Shown: in pieces, positions 18,302 to 27,756 of the stretch
Layout: the number at the start of each line of letters is the position of its first letter
Numbering within the stretch: position 1 is the stretch's first letter
Assembly (NCBI RefSeq): GCF_002975205.1
Contig: NZ_PCOC01000002.1
Coordinates: 248,001 to 312,000 of the forward strand
Reading direction: 5' to 3'
DNA: 64,000 bases
Source: Ochrobactrum vermis
Lineage (GTDB): Bacteria; Pseudomonadota; Alphaproteobacteria; Rhizobiales; Rhizobiaceae
Made by a program: the position numbers and the translations under genes
The notes under the pieces: generated by a model
The model's database searches: none
The model's input: only the letters and a program-made list of their open reading frames with translations
Told to the model about the DNA's origin: nothing

Positions 18302-19195
18302 ATGGACATCGAAGATTTACAGACATTCGTCGCAATAGCCGATGCGGGGGGCGTATCGGCCGCCGCGCGCCGGCTCGGCATCTCCAAATCAATTGTCAGT
18401 CGACGGTTGTTGCGGATTGAAGCGGAACTTGGAGTCCAGCTTATTGCGCGGACGACGCGCGGCTCCGCACTTACGGAAGCAGGAACCATGTTCCGGGATC
18501 ACGCAGCTCGGGCCAGTGCCGAGATCGACACCGCCAGGGAAACGATCCTCCCTGCCGGCGAGCTGCGCGGCCGTTTGAGGGTTGCAATGCCGCTTACTTT
18601 TGGGGCTACGCACTTCGCCCCTGTCTTGGCGGACATGGCAGGTCAACATCCGCAGCTTCACATTCATACCTCCTACAGCGATCGTTTTGTTGATCTCATT
18701 GCAGAGGGGTTCGACTGCGCAATCCGCTGTGCGTACCTTCAGGATTCCAACTTGCTCGCAAAGCGCGTCGGACCGATCCACGGAAAGCTTGTCGCCAGCC
18801 CGGCTTACATCAAAGCGCACGGCTCCCCTGAGACCATAGAACAGGTCGCCGACCATCAGGCCCTCATGCAGGGAACGGAAACCTGGCAGTTTATGAATGG
18901 CGCCAAGATTGTTACGGTTCAGCCGCAGGGCAAGTTCAAAGCCGATAGCGCCACGGCGCTTGCTGCGGCAGCGGCGGCAGGTCTCGGCATCGCGTGGCTA
19001 CCCAATTGCATCACGCACCCCTATGTGGTCTCCGGCGCATTGGTTGCGATCATGACGCGCTATCCGGTGCCTCCAGGGGCTGCGTATGTCGTACGCCCGC
19101 CGAGCCAGCATCCTACTCGCAAAGTGCGGGTACTTACCGAAATGCTGACTGAGTATTTCAAACGGAATCCAGAACTTTGGGGTTTCGACGGCTAG
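18302..19195 (+). CDS. LysR-family transcriptional regulator
   Basis: 297 residues from MDIEDLQTFVAIADAGG at 18302. Helix-turn-helix VSAAARRLGISKSIVSRRLLRIE; the co-inducer domain resembles the large CrgA/AaeR-like group. The intergenic space to the divergent hydrolase gene is 153 bases. Regulation of that hydrolase is inferred from the arrangement. Confidence 0.88.
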   Translation: MDIEDLQTFVAIADAGGVSAAARRLGISKSIVSRRLLRIEAELGVQLIARTTRGSALTEAGTMFRDHAARASAEIDTARETILPAGELRGRLRVAMPLTFGATHFAPVLADMAGQHPQLHIHTSYSDRFVDLIAEGFDCAIRCAYLQDSNLLAKRVGPIHGKLVASPAYIKAHGSPETIEQVADHQALMQGTETWQFMNGAKIVTVQPQGKFKADSATALAAAAAAGLGIAWLPNCITHPYVVSGALVAIMTRYPVPPGAAYVVRPPSQHPTRKVRVLTEMLTEYFKRNPELWGFDG

Positions 19196-19485
19196 GTTTG
19201 AACGACTCTTCGTTAAGAACCTGCGTTCGGAGGTCGCTCTTAATACAAAGGGCGGAGCTTGAACGCGCCCGGGTTCCATTGCTTGTGTACATGATCGGTA
19301 ACGGAGTTAATTTCCGCTATGCATTTTATCTCGGTGACTGGAATGAGTTTCGAGAACTCGCGAAAACCGTCAGTCCGCTTTCAATTCTTTAGTGTCCGAG
19401 ATGGGGTGTTAGCGGATTGGCTGGTTCTATTCTTCGGATAGCCTTTACCGTCCGCTCCCTGAGGTGGTCGTAACCTTTGTCATTT

Positions 19486-20055
19486 TTACGAAAGCTGACC
19501 CGTTCTTAAACGCTGTCCGAAGTTGGAGAGTATAAATTGGCCGATATACGCCGCAATTCCCGCTTTGATCAGGTCGCCTGGCACGAATATGAGATCGCCG
19601 ATCAGCGCGCCGCGAGGCGATAGTCCTACATAGCCGATCAACCATGCGACGCCGAAAGCATGGTCGATGATTAGGCCGACCGTAGCGGCCGCAAAAAATC
19701 CCGCAAATGCTCTCCAGCCGCCATTCGTGTGCTTTGCTACCCTCTCGGCAATCCAACCCGTAACTAATGCAGCGGGCAGGAAGCCGACGAGATATCCGGC
19801 GGTCGGGCTTAGAAACACGGCGAGGCCACCTCTGCCACCTGACAGCACCGGAAGGCCAATCGCTACGAGCGTTATCAGAAGCAGGACCGACAGCGCAGCC
19901 CCACGAGCGCCGAGAACGACGCCAGCCAGAAGGACACCCATGCTTTGTGCGTGGATCGGCACCGGAATGAAGGTCAGCATGATTGGCGGGATCAGCCCCA
20001 GCACCACGATAATCGCCGTGAACAGCGCGATCAGCACCAACGACCTAGTCGGCAT
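19486..20055 (-). CDS. bioY: BioY, substrate-binding (S) component of the biotin ECF transporter
   Basis: 189 residues from MPTRSLVLIALFTAI (ATG at 20055, overlapping bioN by 11 bases). Six hydrophobic segments and the BioY patterns PIHAQSMGVLLAGVVLG, RGGLAVFLSPTAGYLVGF and GDLIFVPGDLIKAG are present. BioY binds biotin in the membrane; with BioM and BioN it forms the high-affinity importer. Last gene of bioMNY. Confidence 0.93.
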   Translation of the reverse strand: MPTRSLVLIALFTAIIVVLGLIPPIMLTFIPVPIHAQSMGVLLAGVVLGARGAALSVLLLITLVAIGLPVLSGGRGGLAVFLSPTAGYLVGFLPAALVTGWIAERVAKHTNGGWRAFAGFFAAATVGLIIDHAFGVAWLIGYVGLSPRGALIGDLIFVPGDLIKAGIAAYIGQFILSNFGQRLRTGQLS

Positions 20056-20680
20056 TTCCAAATCTCTCTTCGCTTCGTTTGTCTGTGCGGATACTTCGCG
20101 CGTCGATCGCACTGGCGATATCTTCGGCGCTCTGCAAAGTCCCGATTACCATGGGCACGATGACCGTGTGGAGGCGCAGTTTCAGTCCGCGTGCGCGGTG
20201 CGCTTCCGCTATCGCGCGATAGCGTTGCTGCACGTCTGGCACAAAGCGGATCACGAGACCGATTGCTAGTCCGATGTCCCGCGCATTGGCCAGACCGATC
20301 TTCTCCAGCGGCTGGGCAAATTTCGTGATCGTGTCGATGAATTGGCCGATGCTCGTCGTCACCGTGACCGCCGTGGCGAAAAGGCTCAGGGTTCCTAGTC
20401 GCAAAAAGACGATGATCGCATCATCAACATTCCTTACAAACGCCGTCCACACGACGACTACGCTGATCGTCAGCAACAGAGGCCATGCCCGCAGCCATTG
20501 TATGATAGCTTCGCGGCACAAGACCAGGATGGAGGCGATAACTATTCCCGAAACGCTTGCAAGGATTACAAGCGCGCTTGTGGCAAAAAGCAATATGCTG
20601 AGACAGAACAGGGCGAACAGCTTGACCGTAGGCAACGCCCTGTGGAATGGGCCACTTCCCTTAACAGCGGCGATATTCAT
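20045..20680 (-). CDS. bioN: BioN, transmembrane (T) component of the biotin ECF transporter
   Basis: 211 residues with five or six membrane helices and the coupling-helix motif SAIDARSIR near the C-terminus (the ECF T-component Ala-x-x-Ala-Arg type). Starts 4 bases inside the end of bioM and overlaps bioY, so the three are one translationally coupled unit. Confidence 0.92.
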   Translation of the reverse strand: MNIAAVKGSGPFHRALPTVKLFALFCLSILLFATSALVILASVSGIVIASILVLCREAIIQWLRAWPLLLTISVVVVWTAFVRNVDDAIIVFLRLGTLSLFATAVTVTTSIGQFIDTITKFAQPLEKIGLANARDIGLAIGLVIRFVPDVQQRYRAIAEAHRARGLKLRLHTVIVPMVIGTLQSAEDIASAIDARSIRTDKRSEERFGNAD

Positions 20681-21354
20681 TCTGCTATGTCCATATACCG
20701 GGAAATGATCACCTCCGCCGGGCCATCGCCGATCAGCTTGCCTTGGTGGAACAAGAGCACGCGTTCGAAGCCCGTTAGTAGCGACAGGTCATGGGTCACG
20801 ACAATGACATTCTCTGGAAGATCGACGATTGCACGCCGGACCATATTTCGATTTTTCAAATCAAGCTGGTTGGTGGGTTCGTCCATGATCACGATATCTG
20901 GCGAAGTGACGAGCACCGAAGCCAATGCCGCAAGCTGAATTTCGCCGCCTGACAGTTCATGTGCGCGCCGCTCCGCTAGATGCGCGATACCAACGCGATC
21001 GAGAACATCAGCTATGGCATGCTCCAGTTCATTTCCCTTCATTTTTCGGGCTTGAAGACCAAGCGCGATATCGTCCTTGATTAGCGGCAGGACGATTTGG
21101 TTGGAAGGATTCTGGAAGACGTATCCCACACAGGCGCGAACCTTTCCTCCGTCCTTCTTTGTATCATGGCCATTGGTGACGACATGGCCTGAACTGGGCA
21201 ACACCAACCCGTTAACCATTCGGGTGAATGTGCTCTTGCCTGAGCCGTTCAGGCCGATGACGCCGATGCGTTTTTCGGTCAAGCAAATTGATATCGGCGC
21301 GAGGACTTCCCGTTCGCCAAACTTCGCGGAAGCCTGATTGAAAGATATGTTCAT
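20677..21354 (-). CDS. bioM: BioM, ATPase of the biotin ECF transporter
   Basis: 225 residues. Walker A GLNGSGKST (34-42), signature LSGGEIQLAALAS, Walker B VIMDEPT and the H-loop VVTHD are intact. First gene of bioMNY. No clear BioR box was found upstream. Confidence 0.92.
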   Translation of the reverse strand: MNISFNQASAKFGEREVLAPISICLTEKRIGVIGLNGSGKSTFTRMVNGLVLPSSGHVVTNGHDTKKDGGKVRACVGYVFQNPSNQIVLPLIKDDIALGLQARKMKGNELEHAIADVLDRVGIAHLAERRAHELSGGEIQLAALASVLVTSPDIVIMDEPTNQLDLKNRNMVRRAIVDLPENVIVVTHDLSLLTGFERVLLFHQGKLIGDGPAEVIISRYMDIAE

Positions 21355-21566
21355 TTTCTACCCACCTCTGGATACGCAATGGGTTTGATTAGCTAGCTTC
21401 GGGCAGTCAAGGCCAGATTTGTGTAAGAAACCACATTCGCCTTTGATGACCGCTTCTGGCAAATGATTGACTATCTTGAAATTGCTGGAAAGAAGGTCCA
21501 AGCCGGCCAGAAATTTTTCCAACAAGGCAGATTTGGCTAGATAAGGTCCGTTGATGTTTTGGCAAA

Positions 21567-21809
21567 TTGATGAATAAGGCGGTGCAGGCCCACAGTCAGG
21601 ACTTAGGTCGTGAGTTGATTAGTGCCGTTGTTGCTTGGATGAGCGAGCGCCAAAGTGTGGATCATTTCGTCTATCCTGTGGCAGAACAAAACACTGCGTC
21701 TCGTTGGCTCGCTGAATTCTATGGTGGCTGCCTTGAGAACCAAAACGACAGATGTCGCGATACTTCAAAGTATAGGGCGCTTATCTACAAGATCCCACCC
21801 TCCCGCTAG
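21567..21809 (+). pseudogene. C-terminal remnant of a GNAT acetyltransferase gene
   Basis: The frame reads LGRELISAVVAWMSERQ, then NTASRWLAEFYGG and YRALIYKIPPSR, which looks like the acetyl-CoA-binding helix and the C-terminal strand of a GNAT protein. The N-terminal half of the fold is absent. Recognition is by eye only. Confidence 0.45.
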
Positions 21810-22083
21810 CCAAAGCCTTTTTAACGTCCGGTCAAGTTCGAGCTGCCCGGGTTTCGATGCCTATTCATAATTGTCCACCCCAACACATTGTCAGATCTTA
21901 TCGTTGGTCACCTTTCAGGTTGATCGGCGAATGACGACAGACGAATTTTGACCGTTCAGTGCAAATGGCTCAAATGCGTCGGAAACGGTCAAAGATGCAG
22001 GTTGCGTTCCAGACAGCAATTTCTTCTGCGACCACGGAAACCAGTTCGACAGCTCCGGGCCTCGAAGCTGTCGGACTGGTTAG

Positions 22084-22190
22084 CACGCAATTGCAGATAT
22101 TCACCTAGCATACGCACGCTCCTCATAGCAGTCGTTCCAGCGAACATGTTCTTAACATCCGTGAAGGGGTGGTGAGCGGACGATCGGCTT
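22084..22190 (+). repeat. Diverged intergenic repeat, family 1, copy b
   Basis: Aligns with 27431-27540 through CACGCAATTGCAG, TTCACCTAGCATAC, GCAGTC..TCCAG and CCGTGAAGGGGTGGTGAGC. The similarity may begin earlier (GCTGTCGGACTGGTTAGC here, GCCTTTGGACTGCTGAGC in copy c). Confidence 0.65.
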
Positions 22191-22474
22191 TTATTAGATG
22201 TGAACCGCCAAGCAGACACCTGAGAGATATGTCATCATCACGGTTCATCTTCGAAATTATCTGAGCGCTAGGGCCACGCGCCATCCGCTGGTGCTTGACT
22301 TAGCCGTCCCTTTCGCTGATCTTTGCTGCATGGTCGAAAAGGACACTCATATTGTCTCCCGCTTGGTCGGCATCTTGTTGGTGAGATGCCGGAGAGTAGC
22401 GCGCGCGACCTAAACAAGCGACCTGCCCATACCCGGCCTCTGGCTACAGCCAGATCCCGAGACAGATTCATGGA

Positions 22475-23134
22475 TTGGAAGGCGCTCCGGAATGGGACGC
22501 CATCAAGGCCATGCTGCCGACACTGCAGGGCCGCCGCGTTGCTGATCTTGGGTGCGGCTTCGGCTGGGCATCCCGTTGGATGCGCCAGAATGGCGCTATT
22601 TCAGTAACGGGCTATGACCTATCAGAAAATATGATCCGCCGCGCCCGAGCGGATACAAGTCACGATGTCATCAACTATCAAATTGCCGACCTCGATATGC
22701 TTGAACTTCCTGTCCGCAGCTTCGATCTGATCTACAGCGCCCTGACTTTCCACTATGTCAAGGACTTTGATCGCCTTGTTGCAATGATGCAGCGAGCCCT
22801 GTTACCGGATGGGGTATTGGTGTTTACAATTGAACATCCGATCTTCATGGCCGCGTCGCAGCCTCAATGGATCGACAACGGAACAAATCGTAAGACATGG
22901 CCGGTCAATGGGTATTCGATTGAAGGGGAGCGTCGCACCAATTGGTTCGCTGATGGCGTTCTGAAATACCACAGGACGGTCGGAACCACACTGAATACCC
23001 TCATTGGAAATGGGTTCCAGATTGACTGTGTCGAGGAATTCGCGCCGACGCCAGCTCAGATACAGAACAATCCAGATCTCGCGGAAGAGCTTGAGCGCCC
23101 AATGATGCTCCTGATCGCGGCTCATACAAACTAA
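22475..23134 (+). CDS. Class I SAM-dependent methyltransferase, probably 5'-truncated
   Basis: 219 residues if started at the TTG at 22475. The SAM-binding motif VADLGCGFGWASRW and the later YDLSENMIRRAR, FDLIYSALTFHYV and LLPDGVLVFTIEHP segments are intact. Homologues of this type usually begin about 25 residues earlier with a GYSRLPRSIHGLEGAPEW-like stretch. Here that stretch is readable in frame upstream (GYSQIPRQIHGLEGAPEWD) but is preceded by a stop without an ATG; the nearest ATG (22469) is out of frame. The gene is therefore either started at a non-ATG codon or has lost its true start. Confidence 0.75.
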   Translation: MEGAPEWDAIKAMLPTLQGRRVADLGCGFGWASRWMRQNGAISVTGYDLSENMIRRARADTSHDVINYQIADLDMLELPVRSFDLIYSALTFHYVKDFDRLVAMMQRALLPDGVLVFTIEHPIFMAASQPQWIDNGTNRKTWPVNGYSIEGERRTNWFADGVLKYHRTVGTTLNTLIGNGFQIDCVEEFAPTPAQIQNNPDLAEELERPMMLLIAAHTN

Positions 23135-23230
23135 CGCGTCGCGTGTTGGGCTGTCGCTTTCAGCGGCCGCCCAACATTATGCTGCGCCGGTTACCGGATG
23201 ATCTCCGAGATGCTCGAATGACCGCGGCTG

Positions 23231-23290
23231 GGTCGTAAAGTTACCGGTCAGTAATGCGCCTTCATTTCGGTCGTTGGCTGCCAACTCCAG
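23231..23290 (+). repeat. Diverged intergenic repeat, family 2, copy b
   Basis: GGTCGTAAAGTTACCGGTCA followed by GTAATGCGCC aligns with GGTCGAAAGTTGCCGGTCAG TAGCGCGC at 31287. The core continues to TCGGTCGTTGGCTGCC. Confidence 0.6.
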
Positions 23291-23393
23291 GAAACCAAAA
23301 AGCTGCCAATCCGCTCAGTGCGTTATGAACGTCGGTATGGGTTGAAAGCGGACTGTCTTCATTAAGGTGATATTGGTTAGATGCGGACGTTGA

Positions 23394-23843
23394 GTGAACA
23401 ATCGCTACGATCTAGGATGGAATATGCCTTTTTCTTCATCTCTTAATTCGGAAATTGCTGAATGGCGCGGAGCCTTCGAGAATGCTGAGGTCAACGCTCT
23501 CCACGCGAAATGCTTTGAACACCGGGAGTTAATGGACGACTGGTGGGCTCAGGTCAATCACTTCAGTCTTGGGTGGGTTTGCATTCGTAGATCGACAAAG
23601 TTGGTCGGATTCGTGAACGTGGCGTGGGATGGCGGAGTGCACGCATTTATCTTGGACACCATGGTCGATCCCGCTTTCCAGCGCCAAGGAATTGCGAAGG
23701 CACTGATCGAAGTAGCTGTCGCCCATGCAAAGCGGACCGACTGCGAATGGTTGCATGTAGACTTCGATCCGCATCTCATGCCTTTTTATTTCGACGCCTG
23801 TGGTTTCAAGCTGACGAACGCTGGCCTGATTTCATTGAAATGA
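23394..23843 (+). CDS. GNAT-family N-acetyltransferase
   Basis: 149 residues from a GTG at 23394 (an ATG at 23424 is an alternative). The acetyl-CoA-binding motif A is clear: LDTMVDPAFQRQGIAKALIEVAV. The C-terminus WLHVDFDPHLMPFYFDACGFK is the usual last strand. Substrate unknown. Flanked by decayed sequence, but the frame itself appears intact. Confidence 0.8.
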   Translation: MNNRYDLGWNMPFSSSLNSEIAEWRGAFENAEVNALHAKCFEHRELMDDWWAQVNHFSLGWVCIRRSTKLVGFVNVAWDGGVHAFILDTMVDPAFQRQGIAKALIEVAVAHAKRTDCEWLHVDFDPHLMPFYFDACGFKLTNAGLISLK

Positions 23844-24077
23844 ATGCTTTTGGGAGCGACAGAGCTTTCTATCGGCGGCTGGCATTGGTCGAAACCGGAT
23901 GGTCCGCAACGCAACTGTATTTTTGGTCATTGAGTGATCTTCCTGGAAGTCCGAATAGCTGCAAATGCGCACCAGCAGCCGGGCTAGTGTGGGGCGGGGC
24001 GGACTGGCGGATTCTGGTTGAGCTTTTTATGATAAACAAAACTTCGTTATGTGCAGCAGCCAATCTAGGACACGTCA

Positions 24078-24812
24078 ATGCGAGGCAGGAAGATCGTTAT
24101 TACAGGAGCTGGCCGAGGTCTTGGTCGGGCTCTCTCAATTGCGGCTGCATCACATGGGGCCATTCCGATACTTCTTGGCCGTTCCGCAGACATGTTGCAG
24201 GAAGTAGGTGACGTCATTGCTGGTAACGGCGGACCGCAAATCGACTGTTTTGTCTGTGACCTAACCGAACCCCAATCCATCCTCAACACGGGGAACCAGA
24301 TCGCGGCGTTACATCCCGATATCGACATATTAATCAACAACGGCGCGCACTTCACATCAGGATCCCTGGAAAATCACACCGACGAGCAGATCATGTCCGT
24401 GGTGAACTCTGCAGTCACGGGCACCATGATCCTGACCCGACGGTTAATACCTTTACTGAAGGCTCGAAAGCGCGCAGATATCCATAACATCGTTTCGATG
24501 TCCGGTTTGCCGTACGCCAGGTTTGTCGGGGCCTCGCTTCCTTTCAGAGCAGCGAAAGCCGCACAAGATGGTTTCACGCAAGGGTTGGTGGAGGAACTGG
24601 CAGGAACTTCCGTGCGTATCACGTCGATCTATCCAGGCCTCATTGAGGACGTTTCCCCGACCACGGCGGAATGGCACAGAACGCGTGGGGCAGACGAAGG
24701 CATATCGAACAGGGAGGTAGTGGAAACGATTATCTACGCACTGTCCGCACCTGCAAACGTGTCTCTACGACAAATCATTATTGAGCGTACCCGTTCAGAC
24801 TTTCTCTTGTAG
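24078..24812 (+). CDS. SDR-family protein with the catalytic tyrosine replaced by phenylalanine
   Basis: 244 residues. Cofactor loop TGAGRGLG (9-16) and NNGAH (NNAG position) are present. The active site reads Ser140 ... Phe156-Arg-Ala-Ala-Lys160, that is FxxxK in place of YxxxK, so classical proton transfer from tyrosine is not possible. The protein may be a non-catalytic or atypical SDR, or a decaying gene. Neighbours are remnants and an IS3 element. Confidence 0.82.
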   Translation: MRGRKIVITGAGRGLGRALSIAAASHGAIPILLGRSADMLQEVGDVIAGNGGPQIDCFVCDLTEPQSILNTGNQIAALHPDIDILINNGAHFTSGSLENHTDEQIMSVVNSAVTGTMILTRRLIPLLKARKRADIHNIVSMSGLPYARFVGASLPFRAAKAAQDGFTQGLVEELAGTSVRITSIYPGLIEDVSPTTAEWHRTRGADEGISNREVVETIIYALSAPANVSLRQIIIERTRSDFLL

Positions 24813-25009
24813 CTTGAGTACCTGCTCACTTGCAATTTTCCCGTCTCAAACTTCGGGAGTTGTCTGTTTTTGAGGCATTTCGAACACCGAGCAAATGTCC
24901 GCAGCTGAGGTCGGTAGCTGCCGGACCGTTAAGCGCTTTATTCCAGTCAGAGGTGGCTCGGTTTGTCTGAACAGTTTCGGGCGTTTCGCTAAGTGGATTT
25001 CCGCCTCGA

Positions 25010-25844
25010 TTATGCCGCCACCATCATTGGTGCCAGCGCGTTGAAGTAGGCCTGATCCGGTGTCTGCCGGTCAAGGGATGAATGTGGGCGTCGGCTATTG
25101 TAAAAGGTCAGATAGCGGCCGATGCCAGCGCGGGCCTCGGACACTGTTTTATAGGCGTGGAGGTAGACTTCCTCGTATTTGATCGAACGCCAGAGCCGCT
25201 CGACGAAGACGTTGTCTCGCCACGCACCCTTGCCATCCATCGAGATGGCGATTTCCGCCTTCTTCAGCACCGTCGTGAAGTCCATCGAGGTGAACTGCGA
25301 GCCCTGATCGGTATTGAATATGTCGGGTCTGCCATAACGGGCCAGCGCTTCCTCGACTGCTTCGATGCAGAAGGCTGCCTCCATCGTGATCGACAGTCGC
25401 CACGACAGAACCTTCCGGCTGAACCAGTCCACAACGGCGCAGAGATAGACAAATCCGCGAGCCATCGGAACATACATAGGTCAGGTCCATCGCCCAAACC
25501 TGATTGGGTCTGGTAACCGCCAGCTTGCGCAGGAGGTAGGGATAGATTTTGTGCCCAGGTGCCGGTTTCGACGTGTTCGGGCGACGGTAGATCGCCTCGA
25601 TGCCCATCTTCTTCATCAGCGTGGCGACGTGCAGTCGACCGGTTTGTAACCCTTCTCCCCTCAAGAGCCCTTGCAACATCCGGCTTCCGGCAAACGGGTA
25701 TTCGAGATGCAACTCGTCGATCCGGCGCATCAGAGCCAGATCGCCGTCAGACACCGGACGCGGCGAATAATAGACACTGCCACGGCTGAAGCCGAGAAGC
25801 TTCGCCTGACGCACGACGGACAGCTTGTGCTCGCGGTCGATCAT
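25010..25844 (-). pseudogene. IS3-family transposase orfB, frameshifted
   Basis: The first part reads VRQAKLLGFSRGSVYYSPRP to VWAMDLTYV, then leaves frame; the second frame continues VPMARGFVYLCAVVDWFSRK and runs through the DDE domain (TDQGSQFTS; FVERLWRSIKYEE) to the end. The shift is at about 25475-25490, where TATG is present twice in a row; removing one four-base copy restores TYVPMARGF. The transposase core is therefore split. Confidence 0.88.
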
Positions 25845-26152
25845 TTCTTTCCGCTCAGCAATCCCGCCTTGCCGAGCGCTCCGGCTAAAAAATCATTCTC
25901 CAGCGTCAGCTCCCCGATCTTGGCGTGCAGCGTTTTGACATCGACGGTTGGACCCGTCGGTTCCGCCTTCGCTTCATCGCCGAAAACGCCTGTCGCCCCC
26001 TCAAGGAGCTGGTCTTTCCATTGCTTGATCTGGTTGGCGTGCACGTCAAACTGTTGGGACAGTTCCACCAGCGTCTGCTCGCCTCGAATGGCGGCGAGCG
26101 CCACTTTTGCCTTGAAAGCCGGGCTATGGTTCCGGCGCGGTCGTCTCGTCAT
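25841..26152 (-). CDS. IS3-family transposase orfA
   Basis: 103 residues with a helix-turn-helix (HSPAFKAKVALAAIRGEQTL, then LSQQFDVHANQIKQWKDQL) and a C-terminal leucine-zipper-like helix. Its stop overlaps the orfB start by 4 bases (ATGA) beside an A-rich stretch, typical for the frameshift-produced OrfAB of this family. Confidence 0.88.
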   Translation of the reverse strand: MTRRPRRNHSPAFKAKVALAAIRGEQTLVELSQQFDVHANQIKQWKDQLLEGATGVFGDEAKAEPTGPTVDVKTLHAKIGELTLENDFLAGALGKAGLLSGKK

Positions 26153-26393
26153 GGTATCTCCTGTTCACGGCATCTAAGCCGAAGTCAGGCAGAAATTCCA
26201 CTTATCCCCCCTGTTCAAATTTCCCGAGCCAGCTCTAATAGAAGAATCCGCTTCCAATCTCCCTGGCTCCTCTCATTAACGCCGGCAAAGGCGCAAACCC
26301 GTTGAGGCAGGTTTTCGGACGAATGGCTGGGTTGCCGCCATTTATCATCTAATCACGGCTGACGGGTGCTTTCCGAGCTCAGGAAATCCGTGA

Positions 26394-27308
26394 TTACCTC
26401 GATGATGCCAGGCGCGAGGGAAGGTCTGGATTGGAATAAGTGGCGATGTTGACCGCCGGGTCGTCCGAGACGACGGTTTTAAGGACGTGGTTAGTGTTCG
26501 GAAGCCGCGTGAGTTTGGCCGACGGTGCGACCGCCTTTAGGGCCATGGCATCAGGGATGCCTATCTGAAGGTCACGTTCGCCTTGAAGAATGAGGATCGG
26601 CTTGGCGATATGCCTGGCGAGTTCCGCCGGATCAAGTGTGAATGCACTTATGAGAAAGTCCTGTATGGCAGGGGCGAACAGCGGAGCTAGTGACGTCGGC
26701 AACTCGGAAGGGTCGACGTGCTTGCCTACAGCCAAGGTATTGATCGCGGCATTTGCTGAAGAAAGTATGGATGCATTGGCCGAATTGGAGCGAAGCTGTT
26801 CCTTTAAAATTTCACCGAGAGGACGACCCGGTGTTGCGATGAGTATCAGTCCACAAATGTGCCGCTCGACCTGAGCCGTTGCCAATGCGACCAGGTCACC
26901 CTCACTATGCCCGAGAAGCCAAACGCAGTCAGAACCCGTTGTGCTTCGAATGGCTTTCAGCCAGGCACGAGTGTCGCTTACATAATCGTTGATTTGTTAC
27001 TGCGTTGGCGTCGGGAACAGCGCCTGCGCTTCCGAACATGCCCCGCTTGTCGATTCGAACCGTTGCGATTCCTTTCGCCCCAACCCTTCGGCCAGAAGGG
27101 GGTACGTTCCGGCGTTGATCCCCAGGGGGCTGTTCCCATCTCGATCTGTCGGTCCCGACCCACGGATGATGAGAACGATGGGAGCAGTTGCGTCTGAGGC
27201 TTTCGTCCATGTTCCCTTTAGTGGTCCCAATGGACCTGCCGCCGAGATTTCCTGTGATGATAATGCGGTAGCGGCAAACACGAGTGCGGACGCAAGTAAA
27301 AGCATCAT
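26394..27308 (-). pseudogene. Alpha/beta hydrolase gene with two frameshifts
   Basis: Three frames together make one alpha/beta hydrolase with a signal peptide (MMLLLASALVFAATALSS). The first frame runs to LAEGLG (about 27080), a second gives AKGIATVRIDKRGMFGS to NAVT, and the first frame resumes at NDYVSDTRAWLKAI (about 27000). One base is missing at the first point (GGTTGGGGCG) and one extra A is present at the second (ACAAATC). The nucleophile elbow GHSEG and later LQGERDLQIG and NTNHVL with the catalytic Asp/His are preserved. The two shifts compensate, but the original frame hits a stop between them. Confidence 0.82.
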
Positions 27309-27430
27309 TCCTCCAGCTCTCGGGATGAATTACCCCTCAAAAACCGCATATTCGTGTGACGTCTGGTTTTAAGCAAGTTCGAATAGAGCCGAAGTGTCCG
27401 GGAAGAGGGGCGAAGCCTTTGGACTGCTGA

Positions 27431-27540
27431 GCGCGCAATTGCAGTCATTCACGTAGCATACCCGCTACCCAAAAGCAGTCACTCCAGAGATCATGTCGGC
27501 AAGTCCGTGAAGGAGTGGTGAGCTGCCCGACGGCTTTCTG
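27431..27540 (+). repeat. Diverged intergenic repeat, family 1, copy c
   Basis: Shares GCGCAATTGCAG, ATTCACGTAGCATAC and CCGTGAAGGAGTGGTGAGC with copy b at 22084. It is the main content of the 448-base gap 27309-27756, left of the G+C-rich module. Confidence 0.65.
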
Positions 27541-27756
27541 GCGCCAAAGATAGGAAAGCAGCCGTAAGTGGCTACCCTCACTTCGACTGCAATGCGCCCT
27601 CAATCGCTTAACCCGTATCCTCGACGACACCAGAATTCGCGACCGCCCGGAAGCACGGGATGCAACAGCTTCGGGAGACCTGCGCTTGGCCTCTATCAGG
27701 GTTTTGCTGAGAAATCAGCGCTTCGTGTCATGGCACAAAGGAGTTGTCTGACAATT

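Larger units (their letters stand above)
21355..22474. other. Long stretch of decayed sequence
   Basis: About 1.1 kb without an intact gene. It holds a GNAT acetyltransferase remnant (21567-21809), a family-1 repeat copy (22084-22190) and, at its right end, the out-of-frame or start-less beginning of the methyltransferase gene. Nothing else could be named. Confidence 0.5.
24956..26229 (-). mobile_element. IS3-family insertion sequence (inactive)
   Basis: Contains orfA and a frameshifted orfB, both on the minus strand. The ends are imperfect inverted repeats: left GGCTCGG (24955-) with TGAACAG and TAAGTGGA-TTTCCGCCT, right (reverse strand) GGCTCGG with TGAACAG and TAAGTGGAATTTCTGCCT. The exact limits and a target duplication could not be fixed. 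Confidence 0.8.

Noticed and set aside
21527..21546. Possible BioR box upstream of bioM (CTTATCTAG on the minus strand)
   Set aside because: Only about 7 of 10 positions fit the TTATCTATAA-type box and it lies nearly 190 bases from the bioM start.
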